Source: Candidatus Desantisiibacteriota bacterium
Lineage (GTDB): Bacteria > UBA9089 > CG2-30-40-21
Length of the DNA stretch: 15,340 nt
Reading direction: 5' to 3'
Assembly (NCBI GenBank): GCA_016208205.1
Contig: JACQYP010000115.1
Span: forward strand, 1 to 15,340
Shown: positions 1 to 6,700 of the stretch, piece by piece
Numbering within the stretch: the first letter of the stretch is position 1
Layout: each line of letters begins with the position of its first letter
Notes under the pieces: model-generated
The model's input: only the letters and a program-made list of their open reading frames with translations
Databases searched by the model: none
What the model was told of the DNA's origin: nothing
Translations under genes and position numbers: made by a program

Positions 1-1
1 A

Positions 2-154
2 GATAACAAAGCACCTATTGAAGCAATTCTTCCTGAGGCTTCCAGAATGCCTTTGTATATATTGATAAATGACCCTTTGAAAACACTTATGGTACTCAAA
101 AATGTCAAGCAGAAGCATACTATGGCCAGCAATTCTCATTATGGAAAAGTGTAA
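2..154 (+). CDS. C-terminal end of an unidentified protein (cut by window start)
   Basis: An open frame enters from the left edge and ends at TAA 152-154, giving 50 codons. It contains the segment APIEAILPEASRMPLYIL followed by INDPLKTLMVLKNV. The spacing of hydrophobic residues before a DPL motif loosely recalls the last strand and helix of actin-fold proteins such as MreB, but that is a weak resemblance, not an identification. The last nine codons lie inside the inverted-repeat element that begins at 126, so the present stop codon belongs to the repeat. Codon composition fits the neighbouring genes. It could also be chance open frame, since only 50 codons are visible. Confidence 0.35.
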   Translation, partial: DNKAPIEAILPEASRMPLYILINDPLKTLMVLKNVKQKHTMASNSHYGKV

Positions 155-291
155 GAAAAGGAGATATGGAGATTATGGAGATAAGGGGATATTTTACATA
201 TAATACATAAAATTATATTGATAATCTCCACATCTTCCACATCTCCTTATCCCCCTTCTTACACAAGTTTTGTCAAAATGAGAATTGCTGG
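126..291. repeat. 166-bp imperfect inverted-repeat element (MITE-like)
   Basis: The ends are a perfect 15-bp inverted repeat: CCAGCAATTCTCATT at 126-140 and its reverse complement at 277-291. Inside, GTGTAAGAA near 150 pairs with TTCTTACAC near 256-264. The purine-rich runs with GGAGAT and TGGAGATTAT on the left have matching pyrimidine-rich runs on the right (roughly 160-190 and 219-250). The whole element can fold into one long imperfect hairpin around an AT-rich centre (about 190-215). No transposase and no clear target duplication are seen. It contains the stop codon of the frame entering at the left edge and sits just upstream of the recA promoter. Confidence 0.7.
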
Positions 292-308
292 ACTCAACAA
301 GAATTAGC

Positions 309-338
309 TTGACAAAAGTAAGAATAATGCAGTATAAT
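309..338 (+). promoter_or_regulatory. sigma-70 type promoter of recA
   Basis: TTGACA at 309-314 and TATAAT at 333-338 are both perfect consensus hexamers, separated by 18 bp. Transcription would start near 345, about 50 bases before the recA start codon. A small hairpin (TCGGCT 351-356, AGCCGA 365-370) lies in the leader. No LexA-box-like element (CTGT-N8-ACAG or GAAC-N4-GTTC) was seen around it, so SOS control is not evident here. Confidence 0.75.
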
Positions 339-395
339 AAAGTAAGTATTTCGGCTTATTTGATAGCCGATGATTTATATATTTGGAGGGAAAAA

Positions 396-1421
396 ATGGA
401 ATTAGCAGAGAAGCAAAAGGCATTACAACTTGCTTTGTCTCAGATCGAAAAACAGTTTGGACGAGGCTCAATCATGAGGTTGGGCGAGGAAGGGGCAAGG
501 GTAAGAATACCTGCTATCTCTACAGGTGCTATTTCCCTTGATATAGCTATTGGTATTGGCGGTGTTCCCAGGGGAAGGGTTGTTGAGATTTTTGGACAGG
601 AATCTTCGGGAAAGACATCGCTGACATTGCAAATTATTGCTCAGGCACAAAAAAGCGGCGGAATTGCTGCCTTTATTGATGCTGAACATGCCCTTGACCC
701 ATCTTATGCCTACAAATTAGGGGTTGATGTTGAGAACCTCCTTGTCTCTCAGCCGGATACAGGGGAACAGGCATTAGAAATAGCAGAAACTCTGGTTCGC
801 TCTGCAGCAGTGGATATTGTTGTTGTTGATTCTGTGGCTGCCCTTGTTCCTAAGGCAGAGCTGGAAGGGAATATGGGTGATAGCCATATGGGTTTGCAAG
901 CCAGATTAATGTCTCAAGGATTACGAAAGCTTACATCCTCGGTATCTAAATCAAAAACAACGGTGATATTTATTAATCAGTTGCGGGAAAAGATAGGGGT
1001 AATGTTTGGCTCGCCGGAAACAACCCCGGGTGGGAAAGCACTTAAGTTTTATGCCTCGTTAAGGCTGGATATGAGACGAGTCAACTCTATTATGCAGGGT
1101 GATGTCGCTATCGGTAATCGGGTAAGGGTTAAGATAGTAAAAAATAAGGTTGCTCCCCCATTTAAGCAGGTAGAATTTGATATGCTGTATGATTCCGGTA
1201 TCTCTAAAGAGGGATGCCTCCTTGATATGGGGGTATTGCATGGAATTGTCCAGCAAAGCGGAACATGGTTTTCCTATGGTGATGTTCGGCTTGGTCAGGG
1301 TAGAGAAAACGCTAAGGAATTCCTTAGATCAAATTCAAAAGAATCAGCAGAGATTGAGAGGAAGATAAGGGAAAAGACCGGATTGATAGAGAACGATGCT
1401 GCACCTGTTCAGGCAGTGTAA
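396..1421 (+). CDS. recA: Recombinase RecA
   Basis: RecA is the DNA-dependent ATPase that forms nucleoprotein filaments on single-stranded DNA, performs strand exchange and triggers LexA cleavage. The 341-residue product has family-typical length. Numbered from this start, the Walker A motif GQESSGKT lies at about 65-72 (GPESSGKT is more common, so Gln replaces Pro). The IDAEHALDP block follows at about 93-101, then Walker [12 protein letters not shown] near 140. The L2 region with INQLREKIG and [15 protein letters not shown] is near 210-235. ATG 396 was chosen because GGAGGG at 385-390 is correctly spaced and the N-terminus matches the family. The frame stays open upstream to a TTG at 285, but that lies before the promoter and inside the inverted-repeat element, so it is not the start. 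The C-terminal tail is short and not strongly acidic. Confidence 0.97.
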   Translation: MELAEKQKALQLALSQIEKQFGRGSIMRLGEEGARVRIPAISTGAISLDIAIGIGGVPRGRVVEIFGQESSGKTSLTLQIIAQAQKSGGIAAFIDAEHALDPSYAYKLGVDVENLLVSQPDTGEQALEIAETLVRSAAVDIVVVDSVAALVPKAELEGNMGDSHMGLQARLMSQGLRKLTSSVSKSKTTVIFINQLREKIGVMFGSPETTPGGKALKFYASLRLDMRRVNSIMQGDVAIGNRVRVKIVKNKVAPPFKQVEFDMLYDSGISKEGCLLDMGVLHGIVQQSGTWFSYGDVRLGQGRENAKEFLRSNSKESAEIERKIREKTGLIENDAAPVQAV

Positions 1422-1428
1422 CTACTCA

Positions 1429-1618
1429 GGTTCACGGTTCAAAGGTTGGAGCTCCACATTGATGGGTTTCGCTCCGCTTCACCCATCCTACAAGAGGCAA
1501 AAGAAAAAGTAGACGAAGCGTCTCGCTTCGTATCTGGAGAAAGTAGGATGGGTGAAACCCATCAATACTGGTTCACGGTTTAAGGGTTGAGAGCAAACCA
1601 TCAACCGTGAACCTTGAA
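1429..1618. repeat. Cluster of dispersed palindromic repeats after recA
   Basis: Several short palindromes fill the recA-nucleotidyltransferase gap. GGTTCACGGTT occurs at 1429-1439 and 1570-1580, and its reverse complement at 1603-1613. A GATGGGT...ACCCATC hairpin with a TAC end lies at 1460-1491. A shorter inverted copy of the same unit is at 1543-1564. Between them ACGAAGCG/CGCTTCGT (1513-1520 and 1524-1531) forms an 8-bp hairpin with a 3-base loop. The outer repeats and the GATGGGT units are arranged as nested inverted copies. No gene or T-tract terminator is visible, though the hairpins may stop or stabilise recA transcripts. Confidence 0.75.
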
Positions 1619-1621
1619 GGG

Positions 1622-1639
1622 AGACAACCTGAACAGTTA
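1622..1639. repeat. Left copy of 18-bp direct repeat flanking the nucleotidyltransferase gene
   Basis: AGACAACCTGAACAGTTA is identical to 3271-3288. Both copies follow an ACCGTGAACC segment (1604-1613 and 3261-3270), so the similarity extends to about 28 bp, with 8 extra bases in the left copy. The pair brackets the gene at 1668-3260. Confidence 0.8.
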
Positions 1640-1667
1640 CCAATTTCTTCCGTGAACACTTACATAA

Positions 1668-3260
1668 ATGATTAATCCACAAATTATCGATACTATCATC
1701 AAAATAGCTGAGAAAAATGGGCAAGAGGTGTTTCTTGTCGGCGGATATATCAGGGATATGATTCTTGGTATTGCCTCTGATGGAGATGCTGTCTCTGCTG
1801 AACCATTATCCCTGAGAAGATGTGGTAATGATTATGATCTGGTGGTTACCAGGGATGCCATTGCCTTTTCTCAGGATGTTGCTGTAGCTCTTAACGGTCG
1901 TCTGGTTATCCTGGATCAGGAAACACAGACTGCAAGGATTATCTGCCGGCTTCCCCTGACCCCTCCAATGAATGGAGGGGAAAGTGGATCCCTGCCGGCA
2001 ATAGAGATTGATATTTCACCACTGAAAGGGGTAGATATCATTTGCGACCTCCAGCTAAGAGATATTACCATTAATGCCCTTGCTGTTAGACTTTGTCAGG
2101 GGTGTTGTTTCGACCATAGGAGCGATGCTGAATTCATGGCTCGTTTGGGAAACGAGCCCTACATAGGGAAGTATTGTCTCGACCAGATTATCGACCCATT
2201 GAACGGACTTGACGACCTGAAGCAAAAACGGATACAAATTATTGGGAGACAGAGTATTATAGATGACCCGCTGAGACTGATTCGAGCTGTAAGGTTTTCT
2301 GCCCAGTTACAGTTTACCCTTACCCCTGAATCCATTACCATTATCAAGGAGCTGTCTCATCTCATATCCACGGTTGCTATAGAACGAATTGTTTATGAGT
2401 TGCTTTTGATCATGGATGTTGAACACGCCTATCCACATATTGCCCTTCTTGATAATCTTGGGTTGCTGAAGGAGATAATCCCGGAGATATTGACTGCCAA
2501 GAATGTCCCTCAAAATGAGTTCCACCACCTTGATGTCTGGAACCATCTGCTTCAAACACTCTTCCATCTTGAGGATATATACAACCGATTACAGGAATTG
2601 TTTCCCAAATGGCATCATCATATCCGGGAATATCTTCAGGAAGAAATATCAGGAACAAGCAGGTATTGCCTGCTGAAGTTAGCCTCCATTCTGCATGACA
2701 TTGGAAAGCCATCTTGTGCCAGCATAGAAAGAGGTAGCACCTCTGGCAATGGACGGCTAAGGTTTTTTGGACACGACCTGAAGGGTGGTGATATGGTTGA
2801 GGTGATTGGAATAAGGCTTAAGCTTTCTGCAAAACAGACTGAGATGTTGAAAAGTATGGTTAAGCATCACATGAGACCCGGGTATCTGGTGGAGTGTGAG
2901 GAGGTAACAGACAGGGCTGTTTATAGATTTTTTAAGGCTACCGGGCAAGAGGGAATATCTGTACTGCTGCTCTCGTTGGCTGACAGATATGCAACCATGG
3001 GCCCGGCATCAAGTGCAGAGGGAATCAAAAAACACTATAAACTTGTCTGCTGCCTTCTGGATAAGCTTTACTCTCATCAACCATCTGCAAACCCTCCAAA
3101 GCTGATAACCGGCCATGATTTAATGGATTATCTCTGCCTGCCCCCATCCCCATTGATTGGAAGATTGCTCCAGGCAGTAGAGGAAGGGGTAGCAGAGGGA
3201 AGAATAACAGACAGGATGGGCGCATTAGAATATGCTCGACAGACTGTTACGAACCTCTGA
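1668..3260 (+). CDS. CCA tRNA nucleotidyltransferase / poly(A) polymerase family protein with HD domain
   Basis: Class II nucleotidyltransferase that adds CCA to tRNA 3' ends, or a poly(A) polymerase of the same fold. The 530-residue product has the head motif GGYIRDMILG (about 25-34), the metal-binding pair in NDYDLVV (about 54-60), RDITINALAV (about 130-139), and DDPLRLIRAVRFSAQLQF (about 200-217). ERIVYELLLIM follows at about 237, and an HD domain with LASILHDIGKP near 340 and HHMRPGYL near 405. Two palindromic repeats are read through in frame: residues about 95-109 (LTPPMNGGESGSL) and about 155-165 (MARLGNEPY). Both fall in surface loops between conserved motifs, so activity may survive. 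No Shine-Dalgarno is seen before ATG 1668 because repeats run almost to the start. The last residues and TGA come from another repeat (3252-3270). Confidence 0.88.
   Translation: MINPQIIDTIIKIAEKNGQEVFLVGGYIRDMILGIASDGDAVSAEPLSLRRCGNDYDLVVTRDAIAFSQDVAVALNGRLVILDQETQTARIICRLPLTPPMNGGESGSLPAIEIDISPLKGVDIICDLQLRDITINALAVRLCQGCCFDHRSDAEFMARLGNEPYIGKYCLDQIIDPLNGLDDLKQKRIQIIGRQSIIDDPLRLIRAVRFSAQLQFTLTPESITIIKELSHLISTVAIERIVYELLLIMDVEHAYPHIALLDNLGLLKEIIPEILTAKNVPQNEFHHLDVWNHLLQTLFHLEDIYNRLQELFPKWHHHIREYLQEEISGTSRYCLLKLASILHDIGKPSCASIERGSTSGNGRLRFFGHDLKGGDMVEVIGIRLKLSAKQTEMLKSMVKHHMRPGYLVECEEVTDRAVYRFFKATGQEGISVLLLSLADRYATMGPASSAEGIKKHYKLVCCLLDKLYSHQPSANPPKLITGHDLMDYLCLPPSPLIGRLLQAVEEGVAEGRITDRMGALEYARQTVTNL
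1951..1991. repeat. Palindromic repeat inserted in frame in the nucleotidyltransferase gene (1)
   Basis: CCCCTCCA at 1960-1967 and TGGAGGGG at 1973-1980 form a perfect 8-bp hairpin with a 5-base loop. It encodes a Pro/Gly-rich stretch between ARIICRLP and AIEIDISPL, segments that are contiguous or nearly so in typical family members. CTGCCGGC occurs on both sides (1943-1950 and 1992-1999), which could be a target duplication. However, the 49-bp period is not a multiple of three and CCGG-rich octamers are common here. Confidence 0.6.
2138..2158. repeat. Palindromic repeat inserted in frame in the nucleotidyltransferase gene (2)
   Basis: GGCTCGTTT and AAACGAGCC form a perfect 9-bp stem around GGG and are followed by CTAC. 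The same family (GGGCTCG...CGAGCCCTAC) appears between genes at 3633-3659. Here it is translated as part of MARLGNEPY in the variable loop before IIDPLNGLDDL. Confidence 0.65.
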
Positions 3261-3288
3261 ACCGTGAACCAGACAACCTGAACAGTTA
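3252..3288. repeat. Repeat overlapping the nucleotidyltransferase stop codon
   Basis: AACCTCTGAACCGTGAACC at 3252-3270 is identical to 11946-11964 and contains the TGA stop of the preceding gene. It runs directly into AGACAACCTGAACAGTTA (3271-3288), the right copy of the direct repeat at 1622-1639. Confidence 0.8.
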
Positions 3289-3315
3289 TTACCCATGTTC
3301 AATACTTGGACACAT

Positions 3316-3350
3316 TTTTTGGACATAGTGTATTAAGTGATGTCCAAAAA
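3316..3350. promoter_or_regulatory. Palindrome, candidate upstream activator site
   Basis: TTTTTGGACAT at 3316-3326 and ATGTCCAAAAA at 3340-3350 are perfect 11-bp arms around a 13-bp spacer. A third TTGGACAC half-site is at 3306-3313. The palindrome lies about 110-145 bp before the start predicted from the sigma-54 promoter, the usual place for an enhancer-binding protein site. It could instead be a remnant insertion-sequence end. Confidence 0.45.
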
Positions 3351-3433
3351 CCATACATCTCTACAGCAACAAATATCCACACTTCATCTGTTAAGTTAAT
3401 ACAGCACATAAAGCTACCAATGTAATCCCCTAT

Positions 3434-3450
3434 CTGGCATGAAACTTGCA
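3434..3450 (+). promoter_or_regulatory. sigma-54 (RpoN) -24/-12 promoter
   Basis: CTGGCATGAAACTTGCA matches the YTGGCACG-N4-TTGCA consensus. GG is at 3436-3437 and GC at 3448-3449, with exactly 10 bases between them. Transcription would begin near 3461, giving a leader of about 285 bases before the secreted-protein gene at 3746. Nothing else on the + strand intervenes. The rest of 3289-3745 holds no gene that I can support. Confidence 0.65.
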
Positions 3451-3632
3451 TGCATTTTTATGCGTGGAAGATGAATGTGGTAGGACAGAAATCTGCTTTT
3501 TTGCTTATCCTTTGATTGAAAAGGGTATCCAATCCTTTCTGTTTTTTCCTCTTCCATAACTTAAAATCAGATTGTATGATATTATAGGTAGAGTCCAGCT
3601 TGCTATAGGTGTGTCTGCTCAAGCAGAAGAGG

Positions 3633-3692
3633 GGGCTCGCTTGAGGGAACGAGCCCTACGGGGATGTAGGGTGCGTTCCCCTGAACGCACCC
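3633..3692. repeat. Two adjacent palindromic repeats in the leader
   Basis: GGGCTCG/CGAGCCC (3633-3639 and 3650-3656) is followed by GGGTGCGTTC/GAACGCACCC (3669-3678 and 3683-3692), a perfect 10-bp stem with a CCCT loop. The first belongs to the same family as the in-frame copy at 2138-2158. No T tract follows, so these are dispersed repeats rather than evident terminators. Confidence 0.75.
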
Positions 3693-3745
3693 ATGCTTTA
3701 CTGATCACCTGATTATTGATAACCGATTACCCTTCCGGAGGCTAA

Positions 3746-6700
3746 ATGATGAGAAAATATGTGTCTTTCTTGCTTTGTATCCTTATGTTTATCCCTGCAT
3801 GGGGTTATGCACAACAGATAAGGAATGTCATCCCTTCTGATGCAGGTGATAATAATCCGGCTACCTTCAGGTTTATGCCTGACAACACGGATACGCAACT
3901 TGCTAACAAAGAAAACGCACCACTTTCCATGCTTCAAGTAAATGATGGAAGTATTGCCATCTTTGTTGATGGGCAGAATCTTTGCAATGATTTCGCGCCG
4001 ATGGAGGCAAGGAAAAAACTTATAGGTATGGATCTTTCAAATGCTGCCGGCTGGCCTGATATAAAGGTAACCCCCGGCTATATTGCGGTTGACCCGGAGC
4101 TTGGCAGGTTTAAGTTTGCTTCCGGTGATATGGAGAAATCTCAATTAATGGGCAAGTATGATGCCCTGCACACGGCTTATGGTGTCTCTGTGCAGAATGG
4201 GTATGCCTTTGTGGCTAATTTTCAGCAGGGATTGGAGATAATAAATATTTCCAGCCCTGAAAAGCCTGTTTCGGCAGGCAGGTATGATACAACCGGCTGG
4301 GCATATGAGGTGTTTGTTTCAGGCAAGTATGCCTTTGTGGCTGACGGCTATGCCGGGCTGCAGATTATTAATATCTCTTCCCCAAAAAATCCTGTGCTGC
4401 TTGGCACTTGTGATACGCCGGGCTGGGCTTATGATGTTCAGGTTGTCGGCAAGTATGCTTATGTTGCTGATTATCGATCAGGGGTGCAAATCATTGATGT
4501 CTCTAACCCTCTGGATCCTTTTATTGCCGGTAAATTGGAGATTGGCGGGGCACAGTGCCGGGGGATATATGTGTCAAATAATTATGCCTATATAGCGGAT
4601 GATAAGAGTGGGATGTATATCGTGGATGTTTCTGATGCTACCCATCCTGTCCTGTTGTCAACCTACAAGAATAATGCTCAGGCAAAAGGGGTATTTGTCG
4701 GCAATAATTATGCCTATGTAGTTAATTATCAATCACTTTTAGAGGTAATAGATGTTTCAAACCCTAAAAATCCTATTGTCAAGGCAAGGCTCAGCCTGCC
4801 CGGCAATCTTTATGATATTGCCGGATTTGATAAATACGCTTATATTGCTGCAGGTAGCGGCGGCATTCATATCATTGACCTTACAGAATCAATCAATCCA
4901 AGGCTGATTGAGACATTCAAAACAGACGGCAAGGCATTTGATATTCATGCAACAGACGGATTTGTTTTTGTAGCAGGTGATTATCAGGGTTTAGAGGTCA
5001 TAAATACCCCCTATCCTTATGAGTCACCTATTGGCAAGGTAACCGTAGATTATTATCAGTCAGACCTGAAGGCATCATTAACCTCTCCAAATGGCGGTGA
5101 GGTCTATTCAATAGGAAGCCGGCAGAATATCATCTGGAATATTAGCGGCGGTATCCCGCCATATACTGTAAATCTTTCGTACGCTAAGGATGGAGGATAT
5201 CAGGTAAACCCAAATATTGTCAAAGGGCTCAAACAGAAATCCTCTGGACCAAATGCCTATATCTGGACATTGCCGCCGATAGTTTCAGACAGGCTTGGGG
5301 TCATGGTCTCAGTGGTTGACTCTAAGGGTAATCGAGCAGCAGATATTAGTGATGCCTATTTTACCGGCAAGTCTGATGCATCTGTAGTAGAGGAAAAAGC
5401 ACCACTCTTGATTCTGCTGAAAGGAATAACTGGCAAGGAATGCTTGATGGGGGGGGGGAAATTAGATATTAGCTGGATGATTTCCGGCGGTATTTCGCCG
5501 TATACAGTGGATCTATCCTATTCAATCGATGGAGGGAAGACATATTCTGTCATGGATAGCAACCTGTCTCAAGACTATTATCCATGGACACTGCCCTCTG
5601 TTGATTCGCAGGCAGTACGGGTAAAGGCAATGGTTACTGATGCCTCGGGTGAAAAGGCAACCACAGTAAGTGAGATATTTAAGTTAGATGCGACCTCACC
5701 AGGCGTAGTCTATACCAATATCCCAAATGGGCAAACAGGCATTGAACCCGGAATAATGCCGTTTGTTATCCAGTTTAGTGAAAGGATGGATAAATGTCAG
5801 CAAGATATCATTGATTTCAGCCCATTTGCCAGCTATACTGCTGCTTGGAATGATACCGGAAACATTCTGACCATTACCCCAAATATCTGTCTGCCGGATG
5901 CAACATATACCTGTACACTCAATATTACTGCCAGGGATGTGGTGGGTAATAATTTAGCTCAAAGCTACAAATGGTCATTTAAGACATCCAGAGAGGATGA
6001 AATAAACCTCAATGTGGTAAATATATCTGCCTCTGAGCTATCGGTTAATGGTGATTATAAATACACATCCAATCATGGGGAAAGCATTAATCTTGAGGCA
6101 GAGATATTGGATGCGGCAGGGTTGTTATTGGAGCAATACAACATAACCCCTGTGATGATTAAAAAGGGGAAGGGAGGCTTTAAGATAGCAGCATTTTATA
6201 TTGGCACCAGTACCATTAATAGTACCGGTATCAGGCTGATAATGTCGAGCAATGGCAAACCATTCTACACCAAGTATGTCTTCTGTGCCAGGGAATGGGC
6301 TTCTTCAATAGCAGCAGCAGTTAAAACCGATAATCTCATCTATTGTCAGGGTGATTATGTAAATATTAGTCTAACAGTAAATACCTCTAACCTGCCGCTT
6401 AACCTGAGAGAACTAACCTTTGATAAGCAAATAGGGGATATGATAATACGGGATAGCAGCAATAATATTGTCTTTCAGTGGAGTCGGCAGAATCTGATTA
6501 CTGCAAAGAGCGTAAGCCTTTTGGATAATGGGGTAAAGATATTGCTCCATGCAACATGGCTGCCTGATAAGCCGGGTAACTATGTGCTTGAGGGCTGGCT
6601 GAATAAAAGCAATATCTATCCGCAAATACAGTGCCCGGGGTTAAGGTTTGAGGTGCAGCAGATGCGAATTGGGATAGTGTCCGGTAGGATTACGGATACT

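Noticed and set aside
285..395. Extended recA start at TTG 285
   Set aside because: It lies upstream of the recA promoter and inside the inverted-repeat element. ATG 396 has a good ribosome site and matches the family N-terminus.
1943..1999. 8-bp target-site duplication (CTGCCGGC) around the in-frame palindrome
   Set aside because: The 49-bp period would not preserve the frame, and similar CCGG-rich octamers occur widely in the window, so this is probably coincidence.
3301..3350. Insertion-sequence end
   Set aside because: Repeated TTGGACA motifs resemble some IS termini, but no transposase sequence or partner end is present. The position fits an activator site better.
3450..3515. Short open frame in the sigma-54 leader
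   Set aside because: Its ATG overlaps the -12 element, before the predicted transcript start, and it has no ribosome site.
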